DNA of 64,000 bases from Bauldia sp. GTDB taxonomy: Bacteria; Pseudomonadota; Alphaproteobacteria; Rhizobiales; Kaistiaceae. A program made the translations under genes and the position numbers. Each line of letters begins with the position of its first letter. Within the stretch, counting starts at the first letter, position 1. The stretch is from assembly GCA_026126065.1 (NCBI GenBank), contig JAHCJY010000004.1:62001-126000 (forward strand), in the 5' to 3' direction. The notes under the pieces are model-generated. The model saw only the letters and a list, made by a program, of their open reading frames with translations. It did not search any database and was not told the origin of the DNA. This document shows, piece by piece, positions 17,312 to 25,292 of this stretch.

Positions 17312-17817
17312 TGCCGCGGCTCGACGATCCGGCCGCACACGGCGCACGGCCGCGCACCAGCAAACCGAAGCATGACGACTCGCGTCGCGACGGGTTTGCT
17401 CATGACCACGGGCATAGCCACGGCCCGGGCCACAACCACGCGCACGGGCACGAGTTGCACTCGCATCCGCGCGCCGATCATCGTGCCGACGAGATCAGGG
17501 CGCTGGCGGCGACGTTCGTTGAGGGCTTCCGCAGCGCCGAGGACAAGACCAGCTATCTGCGCCTTGCGGGCGTGCCGGATTCGATTCCGGGGCCGGATGG
17601 CCTCGCCAGGCGGCTCGTCGACGTCACCATCAGCGACGGCTTCCAGGTCGCGACGGCTTCGCCGGGGTTCGGGACCAGGGACCTCGTCTACCTCCCCTTC
17701 CCCGGCGGAATGATCGCACCGCGGACGACGCTGACGATGACCTATGTCTCACTCACCGGGCGAAGCGACATCGATCTCGTCGACTTCCTCGCCGGACGAT
17801 TCCACGCCGCAAAATAG
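17311..17817 (+). CDS. Histidine-rich small protein, candidate metal chaperone
   Basis: A 168-residue cytoplasmic protein (no signal). Residues 21-57 hold twelve histidines in alternating H-x-H pattern (HDHGHSHG, HNHAHGH), a nickel- or zinc-binding type tract like those in HypB or UreE. The remaining 110 residues (from RALAATF) have no family I recognise. The ATG shares one base with the hydrolase stop, so it is co-translated with the hydrolase. Guanidine hydrolase of cyanobacteria needs nickel and HypA/HypB-like helpers; none is seen here, so this protein may deliver nickel. That role is inferred. Confidence 0.75.
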   Translation: MPRLDDPAAHGARPRTSKPKHDDSRRDGFAHDHGHSHGPGHNHAHGHELHSHPRADHRADEIRALAATFVEGFRSAEDKTSYLRLAGVPDSIPGPDGLARRLVDVTISDGFQVATASPGFGTRDLVYLPFPGGMIAPRTTLTMTYVSLTGRSDIDLVDFLAGRFHAAK

Positions 17818-17826
17818 AAGGCGGAA

Positions 17827-17851
17827 GGAGGCCGGTGCAAGACCGGCCTCC
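17827..17851. terminator. Bidirectional hairpin between convergent operons
   Basis: Perfect 10-bp stem ggaggccggt / accggcctcc with a 5-base loop, between the ends of the guanidine operon (plus) and the PQQ-linked operon (minus). No long U-tract on either side. Confidence 0.7.
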
Positions 17852-17875
17852 CCGAAAGATCCGTGAACCGGTGCG

Positions 17876-19192
17876 TTACGGTCCGCAGATGGCTCCGCCA
17901 GGACCGTCGCCGAACGTGTCGAGGCGGGCGATGACGTCATCCCCGGCCGTGGCGGCCGGGAGTTCGGTCTCGACCTGGGCGATGGCGATGCGTGTCTGCA
18001 CTTCGGCGCGCACCCAGGTCACTTCCTGGTCGATCCGCACGACCTCGATCGGCTGGCGGAGCTGGTGATCCCAGGGCCGGAACGAAGTCTCCGGCCCCTT
18101 GAGGACGTCGAACACCGTGTCGGGGCTCTCAAGATAGTCAACGATGGCCTCCGGATCGGTGGAGTCCACCGCAACGATGGTCTCATACAGGATCTTCACG
18201 GCGTGATACGCCGCCCAGGCGGTCGGATCTGCCGGCTCGCTCCAGCGCGCCACGTAGGCGTCGTTGAACGAGGCGGCGTCATTGGATGACTTCGTCGTAT
18301 CCCACGCGGAGAAGCGGTAGCGCGGGTTGTTGATCTGCGCGTAGAGGCGCGCGCTCGCGATGTAGTCGCGCGTCTGCGAGATCACGTCCGGGAAGGTGAG
18401 CGCCGGCACGTCGCCATGGCCGTACGTCTCGATCTGGTTGAGGAAGGCGATCTGGTCGATCGGGTTGACGAGGAGCAGGAGCACGTCCGCGTTCGACCGG
18501 CCGATCGCGTTGGCCTCGTTGATGTACACCGGCTGCTCGATGTCGACGCCGGCGGCCGCCGCCACGGTTCCGCCTGCGCCATGCTGCTCGATCGCTGCTG
18601 CGGCGCGCAGCATCATCCGCTCGCCTTCGGGGTTGTTCTCATAGAGAACGAACCAGTTGCGGTAGCCCTGGCTGGCGCCCCACGTCGCGATTGCGTCGAG
18701 GAACATGGCCGCGCTCGGTTCGATATGGAAGGTGTACCGGCGACAGCTGTCGCCGCGCAGCGCATCGTTCGAACTGCCGACGTTGAAGAACGGCACCCGG
18801 GCCGCTTCGCAGATGTCGCTGATCACCTCGGCCTGGCCCGCGCCGACGCCGCCGATGATGGCGACGGCACCCTGCGCCTCGATCAGGCGTTCGGTCGTCC
18901 GAATCGCCGATTCAGTGCTCGGTGAACTGCCCAGCAGCACGTCGAACGTGTGCCCGGCAGCGGCGGCGCGCTGGCCGATCACGGACTCGGCGAGAATGAC
19001 GCCGTTGCGTGCGCCCGTGCCCGGATAGTCGTTGATCGACGTGCGGACGGTCGAAAGGCCGGTGGCGGCCGGGAAGACCGTGCCGACATGGATGCGCTGG
19101 GCGTCCTGCGCGCGCGCAACGAACGGCAGAAGGCTCGACGAGGCGGCGGCGCCGCCGAGCGCCAGAAGCTGGCGTCTGGAAGGATTGAACAT
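17876..19192 (-). CDS. ABC substrate-binding protein of the PQQ alcohol dehydrogenase system (PedA1-like)
   Basis: A 438-residue periplasmic-binding-fold protein of the branched-chain amino acid type, with an exported N-terminus carrying a twin arginine (SRRQLLALGG). Recognisable stretches include GTVFPATG-like and a central FFNVGSSNDALR. The family is described as the substrate-binding component of the PQQ-dependent alcohol dehydrogenase transport system. Its start follows the XoxJ-like stop directly (TAG then ATG) with GAGGGG about eight bases before. It pairs functionally with the ATPase and permease at 9318-11407 although they are on the other strand. Confidence 0.85.
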   Translation of the reverse strand: MFNPSRRQLLALGGAAASSSLLPFVARAQDAQRIHVGTVFPAATGLSTVRTSINDYPGTGARNGVILAESVIGQRAAAAGHTFDVLLGSSPSTESAIRTTERLIEAQGAVAIIGGVGAGQAEVISDICEAARVPFFNVGSSNDALRGDSCRRYTFHIEPSAAMFLDAIATWGASQGYRNWFVLYENNPEGERMMLRAAAAIEQHGAGGTVAAAAGVDIEQPVYINEANAIGRSNADVLLLLVNPIDQIAFLNQIETYGHGDVPALTFPDVISQTRDYIASARLYAQINNPRYRFSAWDTTKSSNDAASFNDAYVARWSEPADPTAWAAYHAVKILYETIVAVDSTDPEAIVDYLESPDTVFDVLKGPETSFRPWDHQLRQPIEVVRIDQEVTWVRAEVQTRIAIAQVETELPAATAGDDVIARLDTFGDGPGGAICGP

Positions 19193-20059
19193 CTATGGCC
19201 CCTCAATCGTGCGCGTCGGCCGCGGCAGATCCATGTACGGCACGTCGTATTCGTCGAGGATCGCGTAGATCTCGGTCCAGGTGTCGGCCAGGGCGAGGTC
19301 GAGCAGATCGCGCAACGATTCGTCACCGATGCGTACCGCTATCGCCATGTTGATGAACATGGGGATGAAAGGCGGCTCGAAGGGCGGGTCGACCGGAGCG
19401 ACGGTCAGGTTGCCGAGCACCTGGGCGTAGTAGCCCGCCGCCGGTCCCCATGTGATGACGACGTCCACCTCGCCATTGGCGACGGCGTCGAATGCCGGCC
19501 GGAGGGGCTCCTCGGCGCCCGCAAGGTACTGGAACTCACGCGTGATGTTGTCGCCGAGATCCCGCACCTGGAGCGCATTGTAGGCCGGGCCGTCGGCGGG
19601 CTGGACGCCCACTTTCATTTCGCGCAGTCGCGGATCGTCGAACATGTTGACGTGATGCGCGGGATCGTCCGTCCGATAAACGAACACGAACGGGCTGCGG
19701 TAGTACGAGATCGTCGTCAGCACCCCGCCCTGCCCGTCCGGCACGCCCATGACGATGTCGCAATTGCCCTGTCGCAGCTGGTCGTCGAACATGGTCAGCG
19801 CCTGCGGCCACCACAGGAAGGTGATCTCGGCGCCGAGTGAAGTCGCCAGTGCCTCCGCGATGCGGTTCTCGAACCCCGCCCGCTCGTCATCCGAGAAGGG
19901 CAGGATGCTCGGATCGGCACAGACCCGCATCTCCCAGGCCGAGGCCTGCGAAAGACCCGCCGCCGTAGCGAGCAGGAACGATCCTGAAATTGCTGCCAGC
20001 CGGCGGGCCGACAGTCCCGGCGGCCGCAGCCGCCCGGCTCTTGCCATCCTTGTCTTCAC
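19193..20059 (-). CDS. XoxJ-like periplasmic protein associated with the quinoprotein
   Basis: A 288-residue exported binding-protein fold of the family annotated as quinoprotein dehydrogenase-associated substrate-binding protein (MxaJ/XoxJ). Signal peptide ends near QASAW; the mature start EMRVCADPSILPFSDD is typical. MxaJ/XoxJ proteins are thought to help mature or activate the dehydrogenase. GTG 20059 is preferred since GAGGG sits six bases before it; GTG 20071 and ATG 20047 are alternatives. It follows the dehydrogenase after a terminator-like hairpin. Confidence 0.85.
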   Translation of the reverse strand: MKTRMARAGRLRPPGLSARRLAAISGSFLLATAAGLSQASAWEMRVCADPSILPFSDDERAGFENRIAEALATSLGAEITFLWWPQALTMFDDQLRQGNCDIVMGVPDGQGGVLTTISYYRSPFVFVYRTDDPAHHVNMFDDPRLREMKVGVQPADGPAYNALQVRDLGDNITREFQYLAGAEEPLRPAFDAVANGEVDVVITWGPAAGYYAQVLGNLTVAPVDPPFEPPFIPMFINMAIAVRIGDESLRDLLDLALADTWTEIYAILDEYDVPYMDLPRPTRTIEGP

Positions 20060-20176
20060 CGTTTCCCTCACATCGTCGATCGAAAGCCGACTTCGTCGCC
20101 TGCAGTAGCATGGCCGCCCGCGGCCGGTATACCGGCCAGCGTCGTGCGGCGGGATACCAAGTCCGTGATTGGGTCC

Positions 20177-20210
20177 AAAAAGAAACGGGGGGAGGTTGCC
20201 CTCCCCCCGT
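20177..20210 (-). terminator. Rho-independent terminator or attenuator after the quinoprotein gene
   Basis: Read on the minus strand: an 11-bp GC-rich stem (acggggggagg with its complement, 20185-20210) with a 4-base loop, then a T-rich tail (20177-20185). It would cut most transcripts after the dehydrogenase and let a minority run on into xoxJ. Confidence 0.85.
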
Positions 20211-20260
20211 TCCAGCGAAGTGGCGGTCGACAGGACCGGAAGGTCCCGCCGGTTCCGTGC

Positions 20261-22192
20261 CTAGTTCCCCGCGACCGCGTCCGGGAGGGCGAACACGTAC
20301 AGTGTCGAGCCCGAGCGGCGGTAGCGGTTCTGGTTGTCCGGAGCCGCATCGAAGGCGACGGCGCCGTTGGCGGCCGCCGACGAAGCGATGATGGCGAGGT
20401 ACTGCTTGCCATCCGGGCCGATGTAGGTGATCGGCGACTGGTTGAACCGCGAACCCGTGCGGAACTCCCACACGGTCTCGCCGTTCGTGGCGTCGAGGGC
20501 GCGCATCACGCCTTCGTTGACACCGGCCTGGAAGAGGAGGTCGGTGGCAGTGGCCATGATCGGCTGGTTGTTGGCCTGGATCCACGGCTTGCGCCAGGCG
20601 AACTCGCCGGCCTCGACGTCGATGGCACCAAGGAAGCCGCCGGCGAAGTCTTCGCCGACCGGGATCAGCTCACCGTAGTTGTCCGCGGTGTAGTCCGGGT
20701 AGGCCCGCGGAATCGGGGCCGCGCCGGCGCCACGCTGCAGCGTGTAGCCTTCGCCGGGGGTGAACTCACCCTCGATGACGACCTGGGTACGGCAGCCGAC
20801 CGCGTACGGGGTGTAGAGCATCCCGGTGCGCGGCGAGTAGGCGTCGTTCTGCCAGTTGCGGGCAGCGATCGACGGGCAGACCACGACTTCCGTGCCGGTG
20901 TAGTCGGCAACGGTGGTGCCGTCGGCGCGGGTGCCGGGATCGGCAGTCGTGTAGTTCCGGCGATCCTCGACGTTGGTGAAGGTCCACTGGTCGATGAGCT
21001 GCCGGGCGCGGCCGGTTTCCATGTTGTAGCCGTCCGACCAGTTCACATAGACGTGCGGCCACGGCTCGCGAAGGAGTTCGCCGGTGTCGCGATCCCACAC
21101 GAAGAAGTATCCGTTGCGGGCCGCGCGGATGACCGCATCGGTGCCACCGACGGTGACGAGCGGGTTGATCAGCGGCTCGTCATAATCCCACGGGTCGGCC
21201 GGGGTGTTGTTGAACGCCCAAAGGAGATGGCCGTCGGTCGCATCGCGGGCGATCGTCGACGCGCACCAGTTGTTGCGGTAGTCCGCCAGACCGCCGTCCT
21301 CGTCGAGCGTGACCACGCCCCACTCACGACGGTAGTCCGGGTTCCACGGACCGCAATTGCCGGTCGAGTAGTAGAACGCGTTCCGCTCGAGGTCGGCCGT
21401 GAAGTAGCCCCACACGGTGCCGCCGCCACGACGCCAGGAGTCGCCGTACCAGGTCTGCAGCGAATGCTGGTTGTCCGGGTAGAACGCCTGGTAGCCGGGG
21501 GTGATGCCGACTTCGTTGTCCGGGCCCATGTTGTACATGACCCACTGCAGCTGTCCGGTGTTGATGTCGAAGGCCTGGACCTTGCCGCGGACGCCGCGCT
21601 CGCCGCCGGCATTGCCGCCGATGAGGAGGTCGCCGATGACAATCTGGTTGCCGACGGTGGTCTCACCGATCGACAGGTCGGCACCGACGGTGCGCCAGAG
21701 CGCTTCGCCGGTCTCGGCATCGAGGGCGAAGAACTGGCCGTCGAGGGTGTTGAAGAAGACCTTGCCCTCGGCGTAGTTGAGGCCGCGGGTCTGGGCGCCG
21801 CAGCAACCCTGGCGGGTCGCTTCCTCGACGTTCATGTCCGGGCGGAATTCCCAGATGATGACGCCATCGGTGTTGAGGTCGAGCGCGTAGACGTAGTTCG
21901 GCTTCGGCGAGACGATGTACATGGTGTCGCCGATGACGAGCGGCGAAGCCTCGTGGCTGTCGAGAATGCCGACCTGCCACGTCCAGGCGATCTGGAGCTG
22001 GTCGACGTTGTCGAGCGTGATCTGGTCGAGCGTCGAGTAGTTCCAGCCATTGTAGGTGATCGACGGCATCACGACGTTGCCGGGATCGGCAACGAGCGCC
22101 ACGACGTCGTCATTGGCCAGAGCTGCGCCGGAGAAAGTCGCACCGGCAGCGATCGCTGCCAGCGATGCTGACAGCTTCATACGGGAAGTCAT
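20261..22192 (-). CDS. PQQ-dependent alcohol dehydrogenase of lanthanide type (XoxF-like)
   Basis: Periplasmic eight-bladed quinoprotein that oxidises methanol or another alcohol and passes electrons to cytochrome c. Signal peptide ends near AALAN. Of 643 residues, the active-site features are intact: vicinal C130-C131, metal ligand E198 (GGERGVRG), PQQ-stacking W261, metal ligand N279, catalytic D336 and the extra D338 (W-D-Y-D), and R359. The second aspartate is the signature of lanthanide-dependent enzymes (XoxF, PedH), where calcium enzymes have Ala or Ser. Whether it is a true methanol dehydrogenase or another alcohol enzyme cannot be decided; it is somewhat divergent from classical XoxF. 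Ribosome site GGAGGG is eight bases before ATG 22192. Cytochrome c lies upstream, XoxJ-like downstream. Confidence 0.93.
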   Translation of the reverse strand: MTSRMKLSASLAAIAAGATFSGAALANDDVVALVADPGNVVMPSITYNGWNYSTLDQITLDNVDQLQIAWTWQVGILDSHEASPLVIGDTMYIVSPKPNYVYALDLNTDGVIIWEFRPDMNVEEATRQGCCGAQTRGLNYAEGKVFFNTLDGQFFALDAETGEALWRTVGADLSIGETTVGNQIVIGDLLIGGNAGGERGVRGKVQAFDINTGQLQWVMYNMGPDNEVGITPGYQAFYPDNQHSLQTWYGDSWRRGGGTVWGYFTADLERNAFYYSTGNCGPWNPDYRREWGVVTLDEDGGLADYRNNWCASTIARDATDGHLLWAFNNTPADPWDYDEPLINPLVTVGGTDAVIRAARNGYFFVWDRDTGELLREPWPHVYVNWSDGYNMETGRARQLIDQWTFTNVEDRRNYTTADPGTRADGTTVADYTGTEVVVCPSIAARNWQNDAYSPRTGMLYTPYAVGCRTQVVIEGEFTPGEGYTLQRGAGAAPIPRAYPDYTADNYGELIPVGEDFAGGFLGAIDVEAGEFAWRKPWIQANNQPIMATATDLLFQAGVNEGVMRALDATNGETVWEFRTGSRFNQSPITYIGPDGKQYLAIIASSAAANGAVAFDAAPDNQNRYRRSGSTLYVFALPDAVAGN

Positions 22193-22380
22193 TAGGATAC
22201 CCTCCTGAGATTCTGCGTTTCTTTAGTTCGTTCAACTGTCGTTGTTTTCGTCGGGCCATTCGGACCCGATCGTTCTTGGCGTTGAACGCATTGCGTCTCG
22301 TCGCTGTTTCGTCCCGCTCCTTTCCCTGTGGCGCGTGGCGCGCCAGAACCAGCGGCACTACGGGCACCGCCGGCGAAACC

Positions 22381-22401
22381 GGCGCCCCCCACCGGGGCGC
22401 C
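22381..22401 (-). other. GC-rich hairpin between cytochrome c and dehydrogenase genes
   Basis: Eight-bp stem ggcgcccc / ggggcgcc with a 5-base loop, followed by a second small stem (gccgg/ccggc). No U-tract. It could stabilise the mRNA 5' end of the dehydrogenase message or mark a processing site. Confidence 0.4.
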
Positions 22402-22421
22402 GAAGCTTGAGACCCGACCGG

Positions 22422-22820
22422 TTACTCCGTCGGGCGCGTGGCCGCGGCAGCTTCCACGGTCACGAGATCCGGGTAGGCGTTGCCCATGCTGTTGCGGATG
22501 TAGTTGGCGATCGCCGCCACCTCACGGTCCGTCAGGCGCGTGAACATCGGCATCCCACGCTCGGCATTGCCGAGGAATATCTGGTTCAGGACGGCGCTGA
22601 TCGATGCCATGAAGCTGTTGCCGTCGAGGGCCGGTCCGGCACCACCGCCGCCCGTCGCACCATGGCACGGCGCGCACTGGCGCCCGTAGAGCGTCTGGCC
22701 TTCGGCGATGAGTGTCGGAAGGTCGGCGGCAGCCTGCGCCACGGCCGGTCCCTGGCTCATCGCCACCATGCCCGCCGCCCCCATCGCGGCGGCAACGAAT
22801 CCCAGTGTCAATCTACGCAT
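22422..22820 (-). CDS. Periplasmic c-type cytochrome, electron acceptor of the quinoprotein (XoxG-like)
   Basis: A 132-residue class I cytochrome with signal peptide (cleavage near AVAQA), haem motif C49-A-P-C52-H53 and a candidate axial methionine in RGMPMF (M90 or M92). It is encoded just upstream of the dehydrogenase on the same strand, the place of the specific acceptor (cytochrome c-L or XoxG). ATG 22820 has GGGAAG about ten bases before it. It is shorter than classical cytochrome c-L (about 170). Confidence 0.85.
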   Translation of the reverse strand: MRRLTLGFVAAAMGAAGMVAMSQGPAVAQAAADLPTLIAEGQTLYGRQCAPCHGATGGGGAGPALDGNSFMASISAVLNQIFLGNAERGMPMFTRLTDREVAAIANYIRNSMGNAYPDLVTVEAAAATRPTE

Positions 22821-23732
22821 GAAGCAAGGCTTCCCTTTGTTATGGGCGACCGCAGGGGAGTCCCTCCACCCCTCCGGACGCAACGTCGCCACCAGCCCGT
22901 TTGCGGCGCCAACGCTTTCCCGAATTCCGCCCCTCTGAACTCCGGCCCCGGCGTTACCCGCGCGACTGGCGGCGACTTCGCCCGGCCGCACGAGGCCGAA
23001 CGCGTACGTAGAGGAATTGCGGGCGCAGGTCGAGATGCCAGAACCATCTCGCGTGCCAACGATCCCGACAGACCCGCATCCAGACACGCCGCCCCGCCCG
23101 GTTCGCGACCCACCCGGACGACCATCGATCTGCCGGAAGGGCCGTCCGCGGTGCAATACCGGCCATTCCGAAGGTTACGACGGTCCTCTTCGCAGCACGG
23201 CACACCATACTCTGTGTCGTTCAGGCCTCCTGCCAGGGCGTCTGGTCCCGGCCGGGCCTCCGAACGCTTCAATACTTGAGACAAGTCCATCAGGCCGTCA
23301 CGCACGCAACCCAAAACATGGGCGACGCAGCGCGTTCCGCCACCGAGGACCAGACTGCGCGTGGACGCTATCACAACATTTCCAAGAAGCGCAACGGAAC
23401 TCCGCAAGTCGACGAGCGGTGCTGTCCAGCGGAGCTGCAGAGGCCGGAAAGCGATCAAGGCCGTTTTGCACCGTGGGTTTGCTGCGGCTCCGGGCCAAAC
23501 GAACTGTTCTTGTCACGCAAGAAACGTGAATAGAAAAGTCAAGTATCAACAGCCGCGCCAGATTGGACTTATCACCACACTGTGTCGTGCGAACGCTATC
23601 TCACCGGCATTGCGCTTTGCCAGAATGAAACGTATCTGGACACGTCCTGAAAGGTGACCGCTTCTTGGGAGGAAGCGGGCCCGAAACGGGACGGGGGGCG
23701 TGGGTGGCCGGAGCCGCGCCGGGGAGAAACCG
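22821..23732. other. 912-base divergent intergenic region
   Basis: Lies between the divergent starts of the cytochrome-dehydrogenase operon (minus) and the MoxR operon (plus). No ORF in it has a credible product. Around 23520-23580 the base composition falls sharply in GC (tagaaaagtcaagtatcaac and onwards), a likely promoter zone. I could not identify a specific regulator site. Confidence 0.5.
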
Positions 23733-25292
23733 ATGGCCGATATCACTAGCGACTCGACCCTGATCGGGTCGGGGCGGTCGTTCGATCACCGTCTCGACGG
23801 TCTCGTGGCGCGTCTTTCACGGGCGCGGCAGCGGGCGGTCCTTGGCCTCTATTTCCAGGGTTTTGCCGCCAGCGTCCTGGTCGGGCTCGCCGCATTCTCT
23901 GTGCTGCAGATCCTCGGCGGCCTGTTCGGGGAAAACTGGCTCGGCCTCGCCGGTTACAACCTGACTCTCACGCACCTTCTGTTCGCCGCCATCATCGGCG
24001 TCGTTGCGTTCGCCGCGTCCATCGTCCTTGCCAACCGCAGAAAGCCCTGGCTGACCTCCCTGGCGCGCGCCGCGGACGAACGTTTCCGCCTCGAGGAAAC
24101 GATGAGCACGGCTCTCGAATTCGGCGTCGGTCGCTCACATTCCGTTGTCACGGAGGCATTGATCCAGCGCGCCCAGCGCCGCACGCCCGAAGTCGACACG
24201 GGGCGGCTCGCTCCGTTTGGCCTCCCGCGCTGGATGGCCTACGCCGGCGCCGGCCTGCTGGCGCTCTCAGCAGGCCTTGCTTTCGTTCAGCCCCCGGCGG
24301 TCCTCGAGAACATCTTTGCCGGCGGCAACGCCGGTGGCGGCGGGACGCCGGTCACGGAGATCGAGCGGGTGCAGACGGCCGCAAACCTCCGCGCAATCGC
24401 GGCGATCATCCGCGAGGACGGCGTCCGGCGTGCCGATCCGACGCTGCAGATGCTTGCCGCCCAGATGGAGGATCTCGCGAACCGCCTCAACGACGGGACG
24501 GCTACGAACCACAACGAGGTCTATGACGAGCTCGCACGGCTGAACAACCTGACGGCCGCCGCCTACCAGAGGGCCGGCGAGCGCGCTGGCGGCGCGGGTG
24601 ACCAGTCGCGGCTCGTGCAGGCGGCCCTGGAAAACTTCGATCCGACGCGAGTAGCGCGCGAGGCCGAGGCGGCGCGCCTGGCCGCATTGCCGCCACCACC
24701 GCCGCAGGCCAATCCCGAAGCGGCGGACGTGGACGTACCGTTCGAGGCGCGCGTCCTTCGGGGCGGGGAAACCGAGGGTGCAGGCGCGGCGGGTGTTGCG
24801 CCGGGCATGGGCGTTCGCGCCGAGGACATCAACCAGACGCCCGGCATTCCCGGTAATCGCGCCGATCTCATCGGCGACGTCAGCGGCATCGATCCGGAGG
24901 ACATCTATGGCCCCGAGGGTCCGGACGGTCCTGGCGGTCCCATCCCAGCCCCTGCCGGGGGTGAGATGGTCGGCCTTGCGGGCGGTGCGGAGGCCGGCGA
25001 CGTCGCGGGTATGGGCGGGGCGGAGCTCTTCGGAGGACCCAATCCGATAGCGGCGATCACCGCGGCCGGCGAGATGATGCTCGAGGATCGCAATCCCGCC
25101 GGCGGACGAACCTTCACCCTCGACCTGCCCCCGCTCGCCCAGCTCCTGGGTGTGGACGGGGCGCCCCCCGGCGCCGGCGGTTGGGAAAACCGCACGGAGC
25201 AGCAGGTCACGCGTACGCCTGTGCCTGTGCCCGACCGCGAAGTGGTCCAGCGCTACTTCGACGCCATGATGGCTGGGGGACGTACCGAGTGA
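23733..25292 (+). CDS. Membrane protein of the MoxR/vWA operon, unknown role
   Basis: A 519-residue protein with membrane segments near residues 35-60, 75-100 and 165-185, then a long soluble region: helical part (about 200-320), a proline- and glycine-rich linker (PPPPPQANP; a stretch with GPEGPDGPGGP) and a C-terminal QQVTRTPVPV segment. I recognise no catalytic motif. The layout resembles DUF4175-like proteins found with MoxR systems, but that is tentative. GGGGAGAAA precedes ATG 23733. The stop overlaps the next GTG. Confidence 0.75.
   Translation: MADITSDSTLIGSGRSFDHRLDGLVARLSRARQRAVLGLYFQGFAASVLVGLAAFSVLQILGGLFGENWLGLAGYNLTLTHLLFAAIIGVVAFAASIVLANRRKPWLTSLARAADERFRLEETMSTALEFGVGRSHSVVTEALIQRAQRRTPEVDTGRLAPFGLPRWMAYAGAGLLALSAGLAFVQPPAVLENIFAGGNAGGGGTPVTEIERVQTAANLRAIAAIIREDGVRRADPTLQMLAAQMEDLANRLNDGTATNHNEVYDELARLNNLTAAAYQRAGERAGGAGDQSRLVQAALENFDPTRVAREAEAARLAALPPPPPQANPEAADVDVPFEARVLRGGETEGAGAAGVAPGMGVRAEDINQTPGIPGNRADLIGDVSGIDPEDIYGPEGPDGPGGPIPAPAGGEMVGLAGGAEAGDVAGMGGAELFGGPNPIAAITAAGEMMLEDRNPAGGRTFTLDLPPLAQLLGVDGAPPGAGGWENRTEQQVTRTPVPVPDREVVQRYFDAMMAGGRTE

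Noticed and set aside
20144..22171. A 675-codon plus-strand frame opposite the quinoprotein gene
   Set aside because: Antisense shadow of an enzyme with all catalytic residues recognised; no domain in the frame.
22821..23732. Several small ORFs in the 912-base region as genes
   Set aside because: Frames are short, mutually overlapping on both strands, with no ribosome site, no recognisable product and mixed codon use.
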